Positions 21,853 through 33,070 of a DNA stretch of 64,000 nucleotides are shown in pieces. Under the pieces are notes generated by a model. That model ran no database searches. It worked only from the letters and a program-made list of their open reading frames with translations, and was not told where the DNA came from. A program made the translations under genes and the position numbers. Numbering within the stretch: position 1 is the first letter of the stretch; each line of letters starts with the position of its first letter. Origin of the DNA: Rhopalosiphum padi (lineage: Eukaryota; Arthropoda; Insecta; Hemiptera; Aphididae); contig NC_083599.1 in NCBI RefSeq assembly GCF_020882245.1, forward strand, positions 66,075,745 to 66,139,744, read 5' to 3'.

Positions 21853-22430
21853 CTTAACTTATTTCTTTAATTTTTTCTCTAATATTTTATACCTAATTAT
21901 AATTATATTTACAAAAATGTCAACTATAGTAACTACGAATTATTACGTTACTCGTTACTGAAACATATTAAAGACAAATAATATTTTTGTTATATAAATT
22001 ATAAGTAATCTACGACTGTAGCTATTATGTACCATACGTCCATACACCACAAAATAGTATAATAATAATTTTATTTGTTCATGTTCAATGACGTCATTAT
22101 TATTTCTTATTAGTTATTATGTATTATATTTATAATTTATAAATAGTTTTTCCAAAAAGATCTACCAAAGCCATCGCACGGCGCACCACTACCTACCCGC
22201 TTGCTATATTTGACCACAGAACAAAATATTATTGACCGATAACGGATAACAAATGTGGGATAAGATTATTTTTGTAGTTATTTTGAAGCGTTATTTCGTA
22301 CACGTCTTGTCTCTTGTCTACGAGTCAACAATATTTTCCGTGTTCGTCACATTATTGGTGATATTTTACTTATTAAAATATAATATTATAATAATTATAA
22401 TATTTAATAATATTATCGTTTGATGGTTAT
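20906..22430. other. 5' arm of the two-gene transposon
   Basis: Noncoding sequence includes a 30-bp perfect palindrome at 21031-21060, an (AT)n run at about 21818-21847, and a GC-richer patch (about 21540-21780) that may mark the promoter. A small minus-strand open frame (21470-21234) is not supported as a gene. Confidence 0.4.
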
Positions 22431-22850
22431 TTCATCAGTCGTTCTGTTCAATTCGTGTAATTGAAATTATAATTTGTAATCGTGTCAAGCCGTACAATTT
22501 AACTTGTGGTAAGTACTTATTTATTAATTTTTAATGTCTAAGTGTCAATTTTTATATTATGCACACATCAATCCCAATAAAACACATATGATTTTATATT
22601 TAAAAATAAAATTGTAATATTAACTATTTTAAGGTAGAATTTCATCAGTCGTTCTGTTCAATTTGTATTTCGTACGTTGTGTACTGACTCGTGTCAAGCC
22701 GTACAATTTAACTTGTGGTAAGTACTTATTTATTAATTTTTAATGTCTAAGTGTCAATTTTTTATGTTATGCACACATCAATCCCAATAAAATACTATAG
22801 ATATGATTTTATATTTAAAAATAAAATTGTAATTTTAACTATTAAAGTTA
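22431..22850 (+). repeat. Tandem duplication of the untranslated first exon, about 210 bp
   Basis: TTCATCAGTCGTTCTGTTCA occurs at 22431 and 22641. Each copy is followed by GTGTCAAGCCGTACAATTTA, then ACTTGTG and the donor GTAAGTACTTA (22509 and 22718), then a shared TGCACACATCAATCCCAATA segment. So the transposase gene has two alternative leader exons with identical donors. The common acceptor ends at 23085, five bases before the ATG at 23091. Confidence 0.85.
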
Positions 22851-23090
22851 AATTTCATAAAAAATCATTCGTATAGGAAATGTATACAGTGTACTTACAT
22901 TTAAATTTAATATGGCATGAATATTAAATATAATGTTAAAAAAATAAAAGCAATTTATTCATATAGCTAGGCTAATTATTTTTTTTTATTTGAAACGTAT
23001 AACTTAAAAATTTGGTTTTATTTATATCTACTGTAACCTTTTTAGTGGTTCAAGTACTTAAGGTCTATTTTCTTTTTATCAATAGAAACC

Positions 23091-25169
23091 ATGTCATTTC
23101 ATAAAAAGTCCAACTTGAGTATTCGGTCTAAAAGGAGAAGAGTTGAAGAAGAACTGAATAGCATACCACTGTTATCATCTAATGATACTCAAAATGTTCC
23201 TTCTATGTCCAATCTAAATTTAAATCTTAATGACTGTACATTTATGCCTTTATCTGATAGTGTGATTGATATACCAGAAACTAATTTCTCTTTTGATACC
23301 AATTCTGATGTACAAAATAATTTAAATATTAGTTTTGATTCAGATGTTAGTTATAATAATTGGTATTCATCAGATGAAAGTAGTGTTTCAATTTCATTAA
23401 ATGATAATATTAAATCTGATCAAGCATTTTTATCATTCATTGGAGAATGGGCTATTAAATACAAAATAAGTCATATTGCTCTTAATGGTTTATTAAGTGT
23501 TTTACAACAACATAAATGTTTTCAATCAATACCTAAAGATTCAAGAACTATTTTGCATTCCAAACCAATAGATGTTTCTAATTTGCACAAAGTCGAACCC
23601 GGAGAGTATTATCATTTTGGTCTATCTACTGGAATAAAAAGAAATATTCCTAGTAGTCTATTACAAAATGATAATATGTCAGTTATCCAAATTGTTGCTG
23701 GTGTGGATGGCCTCCCGTTATTTAAAAGTAGCCCAGAACAATTTTGGCCAATATTGGCTTATATACGCCCTAAAAGTGATGTGTTTCCAATAGGCATTTA
23801 TTATGGGAAAGAAAAACCTTTAGACAGCAATAATTTTTTAAAATATTTTGTCGAGGAAGCAAATGATTTAATAAGCAATGGTATAGAAATTGATAACAAA
23901 GTTTTTAAAATTGAAATCCATACTTTATGTTGTGACGCACCTGCCAAATCTTTCTTATTAAAAATCAAAGGACATTCTGGTTTCTTTTCATGCTCAAGGT
24001 GTGAGCATGAAGGAGAATACTTGCTTAACCGAATATGTTTTCCATACACATCACCAGATAGACAGCCTCATAAAAGAACTCATCAGAATTATATTACTCA
24101 ATCCAAAGAAGAGCATCATATTGGAAACATTTCTATTTTAAGTACTTTAACAAACTTTAATTGTGTCAATGATTTTTCTCTAGACTACCAACATTTAGTG
24201 TGTTTAGGTGTTGTCAGAAAATTAATTTTATTATGGGTAAAGGGGCCAATTCCAATACGTTATGCATCATGGAAAATAAAAGAAATATCAAAGGCATTGG
24301 TAAGCTTAAAAACTAACATACCCTGTGAAATGGCTAGAAAACCAAGAAGCCTAGAACTCATTAATCGTTGGAAATCTACAGAATTACGTATGTTTATAAT
24401 TTATTTAGGTTGTACTGTTACTAAACCAGTATTATCTAATAAACATTGGACACACTTATTTAATTTGAGTTTGGCGATGATTATCTTATTGAGCCCTGAT
24501 TATGGTTGTCATCTTAGTATAGCACAAAAATTGTTGAGTAATTTTGTAAAGAACTTTGAAATTTTGTATGGTCGTCATCTCATATCTCACAATGTGCATG
24601 GATTAACTCATTTATGTGATGATTATATTAAATTTGGTGCATTGGATAATTGTTCGACATTTCCATTTGAGAACTATATGAGTACTCTTAAAAACCTTAT
24701 AAGGAAACCAGATAAACCCCTCATTCAAGTTATTAAAAGGTTTAATGAAATTCATGCACTAAAATCAAATTCTCAAAAAGAAGAAAAACTATTTAAATGT
24801 ACTGGCCTTCATAGTAGCGGACCACTTATAGAAAATATGGAAGGTTTGCAGTATACAACACTTAAGATGGAGAAATATACTATTAAAACACACATTCAAG
24901 CCGATAGATATCTTTTAACTAATAATAATAAAATTGTTAAAGTTTTTAATATAGTTGAACACAAAAGTTCTATACATTTAATTTGTAGGCAATTTGAGGA
25001 CACAAGTATATTGTTCGATAAACCTATTAAATCTACAGAGTTAGATATCTATATTGTTGACAAATTGAGTGATACATTAGTCTGTTATTCCATTAACAAT
25101 ATAAAAAAAAAATTGATTGTATTACCTTCAGATAATAATTTAGTTGCTTTTCCTTTAATTCACACTTAA
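23091..25169 (+). CDS. TNP2/CACTA-like transposase, intact (692 aa)
   Basis: The N-terminal 110 residues have a basic KRRRVEEEL patch, then an acidic Ser/Asn-rich leader. The core shows VDGLPLFKSS-EQFWPIL with Asp near residue 206, CDAPAKSF with Asp near 282, SCSRC at about 300-304, SLDYQHLVCLGVVRKL near 363-378, HNVHGLTHLCDDY near 500 and FPFENYMSTLK with Glu near 527. This order matches TNP2 transposases plus a DUF4218-like region. About 120 further residues form a C-terminal domain shared with the copy at 5633-7738. The ATG follows an acceptor by five bases and is the first in frame. The enzyme presumably cuts and pastes the element in the nucleus. The two-gene layout recalls other CACTA elements, where a second protein binds subterminal repeats; that analogy is inference. 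Confidence 0.78.
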   Translation: MSFHKKSNLSIRSKRRRVEEELNSIPLLSSNDTQNVPSMSNLNLNLNDCTFMPLSDSVIDIPETNFSFDTNSDVQNNLNISFDSDVSYNNWYSSDESSVSISLNDNIKSDQAFLSFIGEWAIKYKISHIALNGLLSVLQQHKCFQSIPKDSRTILHSKPIDVSNLHKVEPGEYYHFGLSTGIKRNIPSSLLQNDNMSVIQIVAGVDGLPLFKSSPEQFWPILAYIRPKSDVFPIGIYYGKEKPLDSNNFLKYFVEEANDLISNGIEIDNKVFKIEIHTLCCDAPAKSFLLKIKGHSGFFSCSRCEHEGEYLLNRICFPYTSPDRQPHKRTHQNYITQSKEEHHIGNISILSTLTNFNCVNDFSLDYQHLVCLGVVRKLILLWVKGPIPIRYASWKIKEISKALVSLKTNIPCEMARKPRSLELINRWKSTELRMFIIYLGCTVTKPVLSNKHWTHLFNLSLAMIILLSPDYGCHLSIAQKLLSNFVKNFEILYGRHLISHNVHGLTHLCDDYIKFGALDNCSTFPFENYMSTLKNLIRKPDKPLIQVIKRFNEIHALKSNSQKEEKLFKCTGLHSSGPLIENMEGLQYTTLKMEKYTIKTHIQADRYLLTNNNKIVKVFNIVEHKSSIHLICRQFEDTSILFDKPIKSTELDIYIVDKLSDTLVCYSINNIKKKLIVLPSDNNLVAFPLIHT

Positions 25170-25196
25170 TTCTTACAGTGCACAAATCTTACAATC

Positions 25197-27251
25197 ATGT
25201 GGTCAGTTATTAATTTTATTAATGACAATACTGTTGAAGTTGTACCATCGTTTTGGGTCCACAAAACTAATTGTGCATGGCCAAAAAAAAATACAGCACA
25301 TTTTATAAAACGAAGAATTCCTCCAAATAAATTTGATTTTAACTACTTACCAGCCAAAAAAATGTGTAATGATTTAGGTAATATAAATTGAAAATATTTT
25401 TGTGACTGTGAAGTTAATTTTTTTATTTATATTACAGATGACTATATTATAGCTAAACAAAAAGCAAAAGCATCTGAAGATACTTCAAATATTTCGTCTT
25501 CAAATGAAACTTATGAGGAAAGACTCACACGGTTCCAAAAAACCAAGAAAAAGGTTATGAAAAATAATTTAAAAATTAAAGAGAAACTTAAGTGGAACAC
25601 CAGTTCTTTAGAAAGCCCAAGTAATTTTTATTTATGTTTTTTTTTTGTTTATATATACCATTTAATTTACCTATACTTGATATATTTTTTAGCTTCATCT
25701 ATCGATGAAGAAGAAGACAGTTCAGAAAAAGATCCAGGCTATTCTAAAAATGTTATTTGTGAGAAAAATACTATAATACATGGTAATACAATTTTTTTGT
25801 AATATTTTTATTAGTTTTGTATTTATTTTATATAATATATTATATTCTTATAACAGATAATTATTGTTAATCCAAATTTAAAAATTATTCTTTGTAATTA
25901 AATCATTCAAATAATAGTTATATTTTTATTTTACAGAAACACCACCTTCTAAGCAAAAATTAATCTCTAAAGATCTTCCACAAACTTTTCCTGGTACATC
26001 ATTTAAGAGAAAACTAGACTTTAGTACAATGAACAAATGCAAATCTCTGAGCCCAAAACCTAAAATGTCTAGTAAGTTAGTTGATATGGTATTGAAATTT
26101 CTTTCCTACATAATTTGAAGATATACAAAATATTTATTTTATACTAATTTGTTTTAGATGCAATCAATTTTGATGAAGTAGAGAAGATAATAACAACTTC
26201 ATCATCGCCATTCAAAGTAACAGTCAGTAATTCTATTCCGCATTCTAATAATGGTAAGTACAATAACTTAAAATGATAATATTATATTTCTTTTTTAATT
26301 TTCATATCTTAAATAAGTTAAAAACAATAAAACAGCTTCAGTATATAACAATATTCTGGATAAAAATTCATAGATATGTACTTAGTTAACGGCTTTATAT
26401 CTGGCTTTATACCTCATACGTGTATCTGGATTTAATGATCTAATTCTCTAAGTCCCTTGAAGATCATTTAAACAAATACTATAGTCTACAGTATTTAAAG
26501 TAAATTCACATACATTTATTAAATAGAAAGTCTTATTATAATTAAAATAAAATATACTTTGACATTTATGTTTATATTTTTTAATTATTTAGATATTTTA
26601 ACCAAAATCAATCGAACAACATTAAATACATGGTATGAAATAAAAGGGTTAGTAGAAAGGATTGAAAGTCTCGAGAATGCACTTTTAAACAAAGGTTTCA
26701 AAGAAGTTTTCAATGATGTTTTGGAGAATGGTTTAATATTTTTACTACCTCTATCAAATGAGGAAGAATTCCATCTTTGAAAAAAAACTTCTAGATACAG
26801 CATTTAACAAAAAATTGGTATACAATTAATATAATTTAATATTATAAATTTGTAGGATATTATTGTATATAAATATTTTTAGATTTCAGAATTATCTCGT
26901 TTGGTGCGTGGAACTCTACCAAGCACAGTTCGTTCCATCATGCGATATATGTTTAAAGACCAACTATTAGAACAATATAGTTTCAAAGGCCAGAAAAAAA
27001 AAAAAGTATTTTATACTTTAAAATGTTGTTCAGTTATTTTTGGTGAGTAAAATAAAAATCACTTAAAATAGATGTTAAATCATATAGAATTATTAATTGT
27101 TTGTTTTTAACATTATATTTTGATTATAGACTCTATTAAAAAAATTAACAAATTTCAAAACTTCAATTCAATTGATGTGGAGACACCGATCAAAGTATTC
27201 ATTGCTGGGGCCAAATTCAGAAATAATAAGACAGAACCTTCTGAATTTTAA
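25197..27251 (+). CDS. MW...CAWP / DUF4806-like partner protein, eight exons, one frameshift
   Basis: Exons: 25197-25377, 25438-25620, 25693-25782, 25937-26071, 26158-26253, 26593-26817, 26883-27042 and 27130-27251, all GT-AG. Exon 1 encodes MWSVINFINDNTVEVVPSFW then CAWP. Exons 2-5 are phase-1 linker exons rich in Ser, Lys and Asn. Exon 6 encodes a helix ending LLPLSNEEEFHL. Exons 7-8 encode LPSTVRSIMRYMF, TLKCCSVIFG and a closing basic segment, the DUF4806-like part. In exon 6 the frame shifts by one base near 26776-26778; on either side the coding matches the family, and the phases downstream only fit with that shift. About 396 residues are expected. It lies 27 bp after the transposase stop on the same strand. 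The role is unknown; a DNA-binding accessory protein is plausible. Confidence 0.68.
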
Positions 27252-28013
27252 TTTTAAAAAAATTGTCAATTTAAATATTTGATATGATTTCTAATTGTAA
27301 AATATGCAATTAAAATTTTATATTTGTATTTTAATTAAATATTATGTTTAAAGAATATACTCTATATGTATATATATTATGATTATGAACATTTATTTAA
27401 CTATAAAATCCAAGGCACTAATTATAATGCCAATAATCATCGATCAAAATGTGTGGGAAATGAAATGACGACGAGGAGAGTGGTTAGGACTATAACAAGG
27501 AGCTTTAGCAAAATTATACTTGAACTTCTTATAACACACTTATACATTCTTTTTAGGTCATAAATATTTTTATTTATAAAATGATTAAAATACTGAAGAG
27601 AAACTTTAAGTATAAATTAAGAAAAATATAATTACATTTAATATTATTGATATATTATTATAATATTAACAGAATATAATTCAATTTTTTTTATATATTA
27701 ATAACATGAAAATAATATTTAATCAATATTACAATGGTATTGTTTTATTATTATTTAATATTTAACGTTTTAAATACAACTAAAATGTATTGTTAAATAA
27801 TTATTTTTTGAAAATAATATAATGATATTACAATTTTATTATTTCATAATTATTATTTTGGTAATATTTTATTAATGTAAAACTCGCGGCCAACCGTCAT
27901 TTTATAATCATTTTTTAAACATTTTTTCAACAAAAATTATAAAGAAAAATAATATTTATCGAATGATATCATACGAAACATAATATCAAATAAATGATAA
28001 AAAAATCTATTTT
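27252..28013. other. 3' arm of the two-gene transposon
   Basis: AT-rich sequence dense in TAATATT and TGATATT words, with no gene. These short repeats lie just inside the right TIR and mirror those at 20200-20480, as expected for subterminal binding sites. Confidence 0.45.
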
Positions 28014-28026
28014 TGCTATCTGGGTA

Positions 28027-29060
28027 AAAAATTAAACGTTTTATACATTTTTATGTACAAAATCATTTGCACATTTCCGAGATTTCTTATGCCTATACAA
28101 TCAGCTCAAAAAGAGTCAAGATAGTTTTAAAATTTAATTGTGCATATAAAATAATAATCTAAACATTTATTAATTATTTAAAAGTTTCTTTCGGTTATTC
28201 GTTTTTTTAATTACAATAAAATAAGAAAATCATTCTCTGACAAATCATCATAAGTTAACGGGCCAATGTCGAATTTTAAACACGCTCATAAAGTCATAAA
28301 AAAATAGTTCGACATTCTAGTAAACTTTTCATTATTTTAAAAAGCAATACAACTTATCTGGGAATCATGCATTCAATTTTCAAATCCTAAGTTTAAACAG
28401 GACATTTTTTATAAATTTTAAAATCAAGAAAAAGTTGCGAATTTTTGTGATTTTGATTTTTGACGTATTTTGTTGAAATCCTAACTTTAGACGCGCTAAA
28501 AAAACAACTGTAGATTTACGCTTAACATTTTTTTAAATTTCCAATGCTACAACTTATGAGGAACCTTGTATTGATTTTTCAAGTTGTTTTACGGTGAAAA
28601 ATGTTTTTATCAATATATAATCTTATATTTATAAATAGCTCAAAAACATTTTAAATATTTTAAAATTTAAAAAATGTAATGATGTATAGTAAAAAAGTAA
28701 TATAAACATCCTGTAAAAATTTGTAGTATCTACGGTTATATGTTTTTAAGTCACAAAACCAAATCAATTTTCTTAAAAACTGCAGATTTTACGTAAAATT
28801 CACCGAAAACCAACATCATTGTAAAATCAATACATTCGTACCATTTAGAATCTAAAATTATTTCAGTTTAAATGAATATAAATGTTTAGGCTGCAATTAT
28901 TGGATTTCGTTCGAAGAAAATATTATATATTGCAATACGGAACCGATACTGTGTTGTATGTGAAAGATCTAAAACGTTAAAAACATCTGTATCGCCACAT
29001 ACGTGTTTTTTAAATTATACGAAGGATGCGACAAGTATAGAATCGTCCGCTATTGCTGAA
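28027..29060. other. AT-rich flank left of the Polinton
   Basis: No gene seen. It contains degenerate sequence with an AATACAAGGTT--CATAAGTT word in inverted orientation relative to 18330. It may hold the Polinton's left terminal repeat, but I could not identify a matching right end. Confidence 0.35.
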
Positions 29061-29090
29061 GGGTTTTCAAATAGCATTGAAATGCATGGC

Positions 29091-32000
29091 TTAAAATTTA
29101 CGTATATATATCTAATTTTTCACGCTTAATCCGCTCGCAAATAACATTACACGGTCATTCAGTTTATTTCTGCAAACGATGTTTCACATCGTTTGACAAA
29201 CAAAATTTAAAATATAAATTAAGTGGGCAGCTAGCACTTCAGCAGCATAAATTAATTTGCGGATCTCATAAACCTATTCTACCCATAATGCCCGATGTTG
29301 ACACATTGCTAGAATTCGATAATTGGCAACATGCTCAACGACACCCATTCACTATTTACGCGGATTTTGAAGCTCTACTGGTGAAAACTAATGAGAAAAG
29401 GGGGGAACACACGACTGTAATACATAACCACAAACCTATGAGTTATGGGTTTTTAGTTAAAGCGTCCGAAGAAGTTCCACTAGAGTTTATCTAGCAATTC
29501 AATATACCATCCGCGCCAGTTGTTTATCGCGGTAGTGATAGTCGGGAGGATGTTGCCAGGCATTTTCTCGAAAATATAGTTGATGTAGGTCGTAAAATTG
29601 AAGAATTGCTAAAGACGAATGTCCCTATAGTTATGAATGACCGAGATACGCGAAAACACAATGAAAATAAAAATTGTAACTTTTGTAAACGCAGTTTCGA
29701 CACAAACGAGAAAGTCCGCGACCATGTCACCTTACTGGTAGATTTAGACAATCTTTATGCTCTCGATGTAATTTAAAATTAAAACAACCGAAATTTGTCC
29801 CCTGTTTTTTCCACAATTTATCTAATTATGACGCCCACTTTATTGTAACTGAATTAGGCTATGACGCTAATAGTATAAAAGTTATTGCTAATAGCGAAGA
29901 AAAATTTATTTCATTTTCAAAATATATCAGTAGGACGTTTACTATACGATTCGTAGACACGTGCAGGTTTATGGCATCAAAGTTGGATACTCTATCCAAA
30001 AACCTTTTAACTCGAGATTTTTCGAAATTCCGCGAGACAGCAAAATTTTTTGATGCCCGGGATATGCCACTAGTCACCCGTAAGGGTGTATATCCATACG
30101 AGTATACGGATGGCTGGGATAAGTTGGACGAGCCGAGTCTACCACCAAAAGAAGAATTTTATAGCACGCTCAAGGAGGAGGGTATTAAGGATGTACACTA
30201 CGAACATGCTATGGAGGCACTTTGAATGCAGAACGCTGGGCGAATACAGCGATTTGTATCTCAAAATTGACGTTTTGTTGCTCGCGGATGTTTTTGAAAA
30301 TTTCTGCGATCTATGCATGAAAACGTACAATTTAGATCCGGCATTTTATTATACGGCCCCAGGATTCAGCTTCGATTCGATGTTGAAATATACATCGATG
30401 AAATTGGAACTGTTGACCGATTATGACATGCTACTATGTATAGAAAAAGGTTTGTAACTGATGAAAAATTAATTTTTTAAATGTTATAGAAATAATTATA
30501 TTACAGGTATACGCGGTGGATTGGTGCAGGCTAGCATGCGGTATGCTAAGGCTAATAACTATAAGGTGCCTGATTATGACGAAACTAAACCGAAATCATG
30601 GCTTGTCTATCAAGACTGTAATAACCTTTATGGCTGGGCTATGGCAGAATGTATGCCCTATGGAGGTTTTAAGTGGGTTGAAGCCAAGCTCGATGGTCTT
30701 AACGACTTGGACGACAACTCGCCGATCGGACGGATGTATGAGGTTGATGTAACGTATCCAGCAGAACTGCATGATCAGCATAATGATCTACCATTTCTGC
30801 CTCAAAACGGAATACCCGATGGCTCGAAAGTAAAAAAACTGATGGCGACCTTCGAGTCAAAAAAAAATTATGTCGTACATTACCGTAATCTCCAGCAAGC
30901 CATTAAAAACGGGTTGATAGTTGAAAAAGTAAATTTATTTAAAATAAAATGTAAATTTATTTATTTTTGACATGATTAATTTTATTCTAGGTGCATAGGG
31001 TCCTACAATTCAACCAATCGCCCTGGCTTGCCGAATTTATAAATTTAAACACCGAAATGAGAAAAAAAGCTTTGAACGATTTTGAGAAAGACTTCTTCAA
31101 GCTTATGAATAATAGTATTTTTGGTATTTTTTATAATTTTTGTGTTTATTCAATTTTATACTAATCCTTTTTAAAATCGATAGGTAAGACTATGGAACAA
31201 GTTAGACGAAGGATACTAATGGAGCTTGTTTCAAACGAAGATAGAGTGCAGAAACTTATCAACTTGACCACATTTAAATATGCGACACCATACAACGAAA
31301 ACCTGAGTGCTGTAACAATGGAGAAAAAAATTATAAAATTCGACAAACCTATTTATATTGGTATGTATCATAGCATGTATATTATATTCTTATAGATATT
31401 TAATAATTCTTCCTACAGGCTTAGCAGTGTTGGATAAATCAAAGACAAAAATGTACGACTATCACTACAACGTGATGAAGAGGCATTATGGTGATCAAAT
31501 CGAGCTGATGTACACTGACACCGGTAAATTAATAAATTAATATATATTTGTTTCATACATAATTAAATAATTGTTATTATAGATTCACTGGTATATTATA
31601 TCCACACTGATGACTTTTACGAAGATCTTGCAAGGAACGCCAATCTACTCGACCGTATGGATACTTCTAATTTACCACGAAACCATCCGTGTTATATTGC
31701 TGAGAGGAAAAAGATCCCGGGTCTATTTTCAGATGAGACTGACGGCCATATTATGACGGAGTTTTGCGCGCTCCGTGCTAAATCCTACGCTTATAAAATC
31801 CAAGGATTGGATGATATGAATGTGAAGGAGCAGATCCGTGCAAAAGGCGTGAGGGGTCATGTGGTTAAGAACCATATGACATTTGAGGGTCATCGGGCAT
31901 GTTTGTTTGAAGGTATGGAGCCGGGTGTCAATAATAGACAGCTGAATATGTGTATACGTTCATTCAAACATCAATTGACGACTGTCCAGACCAATAAAAT

Positions 32001-32182
32001 AATATACAACAATTATGATGATAAGAGGGTGATACTAGAAGATAAAATCCATACCCTAGCTCACGGTCATTTTAGAATAGAGTAAGTTTTTTAAATTGTT
32101 TTTAAATTATCAAAATTATATTATTTATAAATTTTACAGGGACACAGAGTTGGCTGAAATTATGGTCGAAAACGAATTTTAG
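29091..32182 (+). pseudogene. PolB: Polinton DNA polymerase B (protein-primed), broken, multi-exon
   Basis: Motifs in order: a Cys/His region (YFCKRCF), YADFEALL (exonuclease I), DCNNLYGWAM (polymerase motif A), LMNNSIFGKTME (motif B) and YTDT|DSLVY (motif C). This is the polymerase that would copy the element's linear DNA from a protein primer. GT-AG introns interrupt it at about 30451-30507, 30928-30991, 31123-31183, 31362-31420, 31524-31582 and 32083-32139. One intron splits motif C, and another lies inside motif B. Defects: TAG at 29492-29494, a frameshift near 29727 and another near 30220. The N-terminal boundary is unclear because no ATG is obvious. The catalytic half after 30230 has no stop within exons. 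Confidence 0.85.
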
Positions 32183-32427
32183 GCCTTGTGTAAAATTTTT
32201 AAAATACTCTGTACATAAATAGTGTAAAATGAAAACAATTTCATGACATATAATTGTATATATTTTAATTTGTAAATACTTTGACATAAATAGTTTAAAT
32301 TTTATACCAGATATTTGTATATACTTTGTATTAAAATGTTTACCTTGTAAATGTTAGCATGTATAAAGAAAACTCTTTGTTAAAATATTATTATGTTTAT
32401 TAAATTTATTTGCGTACCTAAGCACAA

Positions 32428-32676
32428 TTAAGAATTATTTATAAACCATTTTCTTATAGCAAATATTTTATAAAATGTACATTGTTTTGGATTAAATTCC
32501 ATATGAAAAATACAACAAGGTAAAGTTTCGTCATCACATATTTGATCCAAACGAGGGCAGCCCAAGTCTTCAATGTTGATGAGTGCGACGTGTGGTATAT
32601 ACTCCATAAGAATTTGTTTTTTCTGTTCACCTTTGATGTAAATGCAGCCAAACTTTAATGAACCGTCAAACCGGGT
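32428..32676 (-). pseudogene. Polinton small protein, 3' part, split by a pogo element
   Basis: The minus-strand frame encodes FGCIYIKGEQKKQILMEYIP, then a segment ending FAIRKWFINNS and a stop. It looks like the C-terminal half of the small Polinton protein whose N-terminal half is at 35996-35755, with a pogo-type transposon between. I know this protein only as a conserved uncharacterised component. Residues encoded right of about 32676 belong to the inserted element. Confidence 0.5.
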
Positions 32677-33070
32677 GACTTGTAACTGGGAGGTGACTTG
32701 GAACAATTGTGTTTTTTTTTGATAACAGCGTTTAATTTTATACTAGATAAGGGAAATAAAATTCTGCCTCCACAGCAATATTTTTCGGAACGTTTTGTAA
32801 ACGTTTCATTATCATCGAAAATGTGTTATCTCTTATCAATAAGCCATGTGATTCAACCATAATTTAATAAAAAAAATCCAAATTTTCAACTCCTTAATTA
32901 AGAGCTGCAAAAGTGGTATTTCAGCTTCAAAATTCAAGGTATTGTTATTTTTTAGTGAATTCCTAATGTGTTATTAGTGTTAATTGTTAAGTAGAATTAG
33001 GAAATAATATTATTTACATTTTTCAGGGTTGGTTTTATTTTCCGTAAAAAATAATTGGGTGACTTGGAAC

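Larger units (their letters stand above)
20189..28026 (+). mobile_element. Two-gene DNA transposon: TNP2-like transposase plus DUF4806-type partner
   Basis: The left end TACCCAGATAGCA (20189-20201) and right end TGCTATCTGGGTA (28014-28026) form a 13-bp perfect TIR around 7838 bp. TA is the last two bases at each end, so the TSD could be TA, but this is unresolved. Both arms are AT-rich with many TAATATT/TGATATT words. Inside lie a leader region, the transposase (23091-25169) and, 27 bp downstream, the multi-exon partner (25197-27251), both rightward. A hAT MITE sits in the left arm. The termini do not begin with CACTA, so the superfamily rests on the protein. A related terminus occurs at 2443 before the other copy. 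Confidence 0.65.

Noticed and set aside
20189..28026. Calling the two-gene transposon a certain CACTA element
   Set aside because: The protein resembles TNP2, but the ends do not begin CACTA and a 3-bp TSD is not visible; I keep the looser name.
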